DNA from: JAWLDB01 sp041686915
GTDB lineage: Bacteria; Bacillota; UBA994; UBA5500
Assembly (NCBI GenBank): GCA_041686915.1
Contig: JAWLDB010000115.1
Span: 1 to 8,568, forward strand
Length of the DNA: 8,568 bases
Direction: 5' to 3'
A model generated the notes under the pieces. It made no database searches and was not told where the DNA came from. It was given only the letters and a program-made list of their open reading frames with translations. Made by a program: the position numbers and the translations under genes. Below are positions 5,939 through 8,568 of the stretch, in pieces. Numbering within the stretch: the first letter of the stretch is position 1; each line of letters starts with the position of its first letter.

Positions 5939-6513
5939 CTGACCTAAGGATTAGCTGGAGTGCACTGCCGACCCTTGAGACTACTGATCTGATCTTAAGA
6001 AGAATGAGCCAAGATGATGCTGGCGATCTCTTTGCGATGAGAAGTGACTCGCGTATGGTCGAACATGTGGATATGAGGTTGGATGAGGCCGTCGACGAAA
6101 CCAAGGCTTACATAGATAAGATGAACAGAGGCGTGGATGAACAGCAGTGGCTCATCTGGGCCATGGAGCACAAGAAATCCGGCAGGGTCGTCGGCTCAAT
6201 ATCCCTCTGGAACATCAAGCAGGACGAGGTAAGCGCTGAGTTCGGCTACGGAGTTGTGCCCGAGTATCAGGGACAGAGTTTGATGAAACAGGCGCTGCAG
6301 AGGGTAATTGAGTATGCTTTTGCGGTTCTGCACTTCAAGACTCTTTATGCTTATACAGAGGAGCGAAACCTCAGGTCCAATAAGCTGCTGGAGAGGTGCG
6401 GGTTCGTCCAGGTAGACAGCATAGCAGAAGAGGGATACTACAGCGACCGCGTTTATCGGATGGCAGCGTACAAACTGGATAGCACCATAATCCACCAACC
6501 CCTGCCCCTATAA
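5935..6513 (+). CDS. RimJ/RimL-type GNAT N-acetyltransferase
   Basis: A 192-residue single-domain GNAT enzyme of the RimJ/RimL group, which acetylates protein N-termini or small-molecule amines with acetyl-CoA. Group hallmarks are LETTDLILRRMSQDDA (14-29), the beta-4 segment AEFGYGVVPEYQGQ (101-114) and NLRSNKLLERCGFVQV (145-160). The acetyl-CoA loop reads Y-Q-G-Q-S-L-M-K-Q-A, with S115 where most relatives have glycine; this is mild divergence and not clear inactivation. The GTG start at 5935 overlaps the previous stop (GTGA), a typical coupled arrangement, with GAGG at 5921-5924 as a possible ribosome-binding site. The physiological substrate is unknown. It is the last gene of the operon and ends 5 bases before a hairpin shared with the converging peptidase gene. 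Confidence 0.9.
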   Translation: MTDLRISWSALPTLETTDLILRRMSQDDAGDLFAMRSDSRMVEHVDMRLDEAVDETKAYIDKMNRGVDEQQWLIWAMEHKKSGRVVGSISLWNIKQDEVSAEFGYGVVPEYQGQSLMKQALQRVIEYAFAVLHFKTLYAYTEERNLRSNKLLERCGFVQVDSIAEEGYYSDRVYRMAAYKLDSTIIHQPLPL

Positions 6514-6517
6514 AGAA

Positions 6518-6551
6518 AGAACCAGGTGCCGCCGCAGCGATACCTGGTTCT
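6518..6551. terminator. Bidirectional terminator between converging genes
   Basis: AGAACCAGGT (6518-6527) and ACCTGGTTCT (6542-6551) form a perfect 10-bp inverted repeat around a 14-base loop. On the minus strand the stem is followed by TTCTTTAT, a fair U-run for ending the peptidase transcript. On the plus strand the following sequence is pyrimidine-rich (CTTCATATT) and weaker. It lies in the 64-base gap between the two gene ends. Confidence 0.75.
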
Positions 6552-6577
6552 CTTCATATTCGCTTCTCGCGCTTCCC

Positions 6578-8365
6578 TTAGAAGCTCTTCACTACCTCGT
6601 CCACGAGTGAGCCGACGTAAGCAACTGCTTGCTGGATCGGCTCCTTCTTGGTCATGTCGACGCCGGCCATCATTGCCAGTTCGAGCGGCTTCTTGGTGCC
6701 GCCGGCCTTCAGCACGTTTACCCAGCGCTCGGCTGCCGGAGCGCCTTCCTGCTGGATGGCTTGGGCCACAGCGGTACCGATGGTGAGGCCAGCTGCGTAG
6801 CTGTACGGATAGAGGCCACGATAGTAGTGCGACTGGCGCATCCAAACCATCTGAGCTCCCTCATCGATAACCAGGTCTTCGCCCCAGAACTCAGCCAATA
6901 TCTCGCCCTGGACCTTGTTCAGTGTGGTTGCGGTGATCGGCTGACCCTGCTCGGCCATGGCGTAAGTGCGGCGCTGTAGCTCACCCTCGATCAGGTGGCG
7001 GATGAAGTTGTGATGATAGGTCATCAGGAACTGCATGATCAACCAACGGCGCATCCTGACATCATCGCTCTGGGAGAGGATGTGGTTGCCAACCAGGATC
7101 TCATTGATTGTGGATGGGGCTTCGATAAAGAACATGGTCGGGCGGGTGTTAGCCAGCTTCTGATAACGTTGCGCCAGCACGCCCTGCCCAGCGTGACCGA
7201 GTTCGTGTGCCAAAGTAAGTGCATTGCGCATGCTGTTGTTCCAGCTCATGCTGATATACGGATGCACCTCGTAGACGGAGCTACAGAAGGCGCCAGTCCG
7301 TTTGCCTACGTTATCAGCGCGGTCAACCCAACGGTTGGTCACGCCTTGGCGCATAATCTCCAGATACTCGTCGCCGAGCACTCCCAGGCCCTTCAGAATG
7401 ATGTCTGAGGCTTGTTCCCAGGTGGTAGCCGGGTTGTATTCAGGATCGAGCGGAGCTTCCAGGTCACAATAGAGCAGCTTGTCGAGGCCCAGAACCTCTT
7501 TGCGCAACTGCTGGTAGCGACGCATGTGCGGAGCCAGCTCAGTCAGAATGACATCATGAATGTTGTTGTAGATGTCAATGTTAACTTCCTGGCGATCTAG
7601 CAGCATGTGGATGGCGGAGTCGTAGCCACGCAGTTTGGCCATAACCACATTCTTCTTTACTTCAGTGCCCCAGGTGGTGCCGTAGGTATGCTGATAGGCG
7701 CTCATGGCCTTGTTGTTGGAGGCGTAGGCGCTATGGCGCAGGGTGATGTCGGCTGCAGTCTCATGGCGGCCAATAGACATTCCGTACTCGTTGCCGTTGG
7801 AGTCAACGGCTGGATCAAAGGTCATATCGGCTGTACGGGAGCGCTCGTAAACAGCGCCGGGCGCCTCCAAAACCTGCCCGAGCGCAGCGAGAACCATTTC
7901 GGTCTCAGGGTTAAGCAGATGCGGTTTGCTCTCAATCCATTTCTCAATGGTCAGGCGGTAGGGATCAAGGCCGGGCTCTTCCTGCAGGTAACGCTCGAGG
8001 GTGCCGTCGGGAAGAGCTAGGGCTTCCGACTGGACGAATGAGGTATCCGCAGCCATGCGCGATGCTACGGACATGGCTCTGCCAGCCATCATCTGATAGG
8101 TTGGGTTGGTGCCATCGCTCGAGCTGTTCAGCGAAGCGTAGGCCGAAACCTTGGCTGCACGCTTCATCATTGCTTCCTGAGCTTCCAGGCACTCCAGGAG
8201 AACCTTCGGGCCTTCATGCAGACGCCCCTTGAACTGGGTGACTGTGCGGATCAGGCCAGGAAGTTCAGCCAGTTCAGCTTCCCACGCTTCAACGGTGGGG
8301 AAGATGTCATCAATATTCCAGGTCTGATCGACCGGAATCTCAGCACGGGTTAGACGCTTTGCCAT
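6578..8365 (-). CDS. pepF: Oligoendopeptidase F (M3B zinc metallopeptidase)
   Basis: A 595-residue cytosolic zinc peptidase that cleaves short peptides; in this family it takes part in peptide recycling and sometimes signal-peptide or pheromone turnover. The catalytic motif H387-E-L-G-H391 is intact, and the third zinc ligand is E415 in FFIEAPSTINE, placed as in thimet-type M3 enzymes. The C-terminal substrate-binding region with H513, Y514/Y515, Y519 and Y521 (SHYYRGLYPYSYAAGL) is also present. The N-terminal part (WNIDDIFPTVEAWEAE, then the PepF N-domain) and the full length match the family's usual ~600 residues. The start is the ATG at 8365 on the minus strand, preceded by AAGGAGGAG (8379-8371). 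An upstream in-frame TTG at 8386 would place that site inside the gene and is rejected. No partner gene is adjacent on the same strand within the window. Confidence 0.96.
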   Translation of the reverse strand: MAKRLTRAEIPVDQTWNIDDIFPTVEAWEAELAELPGLIRTVTQFKGRLHEGPKVLLECLEAQEAMMKRAAKVSAYASLNSSSDGTNPTYQMMAGRAMSVASRMAADTSFVQSEALALPDGTLERYLQEEPGLDPYRLTIEKWIESKPHLLNPETEMVLAALGQVLEAPGAVYERSRTADMTFDPAVDSNGNEYGMSIGRHETAADITLRHSAYASNNKAMSAYQHTYGTTWGTEVKKNVVMAKLRGYDSAIHMLLDRQEVNIDIYNNIHDVILTELAPHMRRYQQLRKEVLGLDKLLYCDLEAPLDPEYNPATTWEQASDIILKGLGVLGDEYLEIMRQGVTNRWVDRADNVGKRTGAFCSSVYEVHPYISMSWNNSMRNALTLAHELGHAGQGVLAQRYQKLANTRPTMFFIEAPSTINEILVGNHILSQSDDVRMRRWLIMQFLMTYHHNFIRHLIEGELQRRTYAMAEQGQPITATTLNKVQGEILAEFWGEDLVIDEGAQMVWMRQSHYYRGLYPYSYAAGLTIGTAVAQAIQQEGAPAAERWVNVLKAGGTKKPLELAMMAGVDMTKKEPIQQAVAYVGSLVDEVVKSF

Positions 8366-8486
8366 TAAATCTCCTCCTTGAATCAACTAATGATACTGTG
8401 TTAATCCTACTCCATTACCTTTCGAGGACAGAACCACCCAGTCCTTCATGGGCTGCGAAAATTCCGCCCCTGAGACGAAGGGACAG

Positions 8487-8568
8487 TGAACTGAGCCCAT
8501 AAAAGTAGACATCCTAAAAGAGACGTTGTTCTACGCGGTAAGAAGGTGGTTCCTGAACTCAACAGGGG
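8487..8568. mobile_element. Possible end of an IS3-type insertion sequence (cut by the window edge)
   Basis: From 8487 the sequence reads TGAACTGAGCCCATAAAAG and continues with TAGACATCC. It begins with the TG dinucleotide and has the general pattern (TG-A-ACTG, CCC, AAAAGT-AGACA) that I associate with the terminal inverted repeats of IS3-family elements, especially the IS150 group. No transposase frame is visible in the 80 bases available, and neither the other end nor a target duplication can be seen. The assignment rests on pattern memory only. The 100 bases between this point and the pepF ribosome-binding site contain no gene and no clear promoter pair; the best -10 for pepF is TATCAT on the minus strand (8395-8390), without a good -35. 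Confidence 0.35.

Noticed and set aside
6453..6845. Arginine/serine-rich frames overlapping the 5' or 3' part of pepF and the GNAT end on other frames.
   Set aside because: They are shadows of the real genes and the terminator, with no start signals or family resemblance.
8425..8445. AGGAC/GTCCT hairpin and a GGGTGGTTCTG string on the minus strand upstream of pepF, considered as a T-box.
   Set aside because: The T-box core and terminator/antiterminator pair are absent, the stem has only five pairs, and a peptidase gene is not a usual T-box target.

Overview
The window reads as a chromosomal stretch of a Gram-positive, probably Clostridia-type Firmicute. This is inferred from strong purine-rich ribosome-binding sites before almost every gene, frequent GTG starts, classic hairpin-plus-U-run terminators, a YwbE-family gene and a PepF-type peptidase. 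No rRNA, tRNA or CRISPR array was found, and the species cannot be fixed from the sequence alone.

Layout. Positions 1-422 carry no convincing gene. They hold the terminator of a gene lying to the left, a compact block of interleaved direct repeats (117-239), and a structured leader with a dyad (281-367). Next comes a two-gene ABC-2 exporter operon: ATPase 423-1358 and permease 1372-2094. A 30-bp perfect palindrome (2116-2145) separates it from a good sigma-A-type promoter (2179-2208) that serves a CNNM/CorC-type membrane protein with CBS domains (about 2245-3546). A short YwbE-family gene (3626-3847) follows and ends in a strong terminator (3850-3884).

A second transcription unit runs from 3969 to 6513. 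It contains a tandem-GNAT protein, a DUF5946-like cysteine/histidine protein, an unrecognised 209-residue protein and a RimJ/RimL-type acetyltransferase. The last two overlap by 4 nt, and all four probably share one mRNA. This unit converges on an oligoendopeptidase F gene on the minus strand (8365-6578), with a likely bidirectional terminator between them (6518-6551). The final ~80 bases look like the outer end of an IS3-type insertion sequence entering from the right edge.

How the genes relate. The exporter pair clearly works as one transporter. The CNNM protein is probably a divalent-cation (Mg2+/Co2+) handling protein. PepF is a cytosolic peptide-degrading metallopeptidase. The four-gene acetyltransferase operon has no obvious pathway; it is the least explained part of the window and the best candidate for an undescribed small system, although nothing in it proves a new function. 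Most of the window is ordinary housekeeping sequence. The more unusual signals are the left-hand repeat block, the 30-bp palindrome and the putative IS end.
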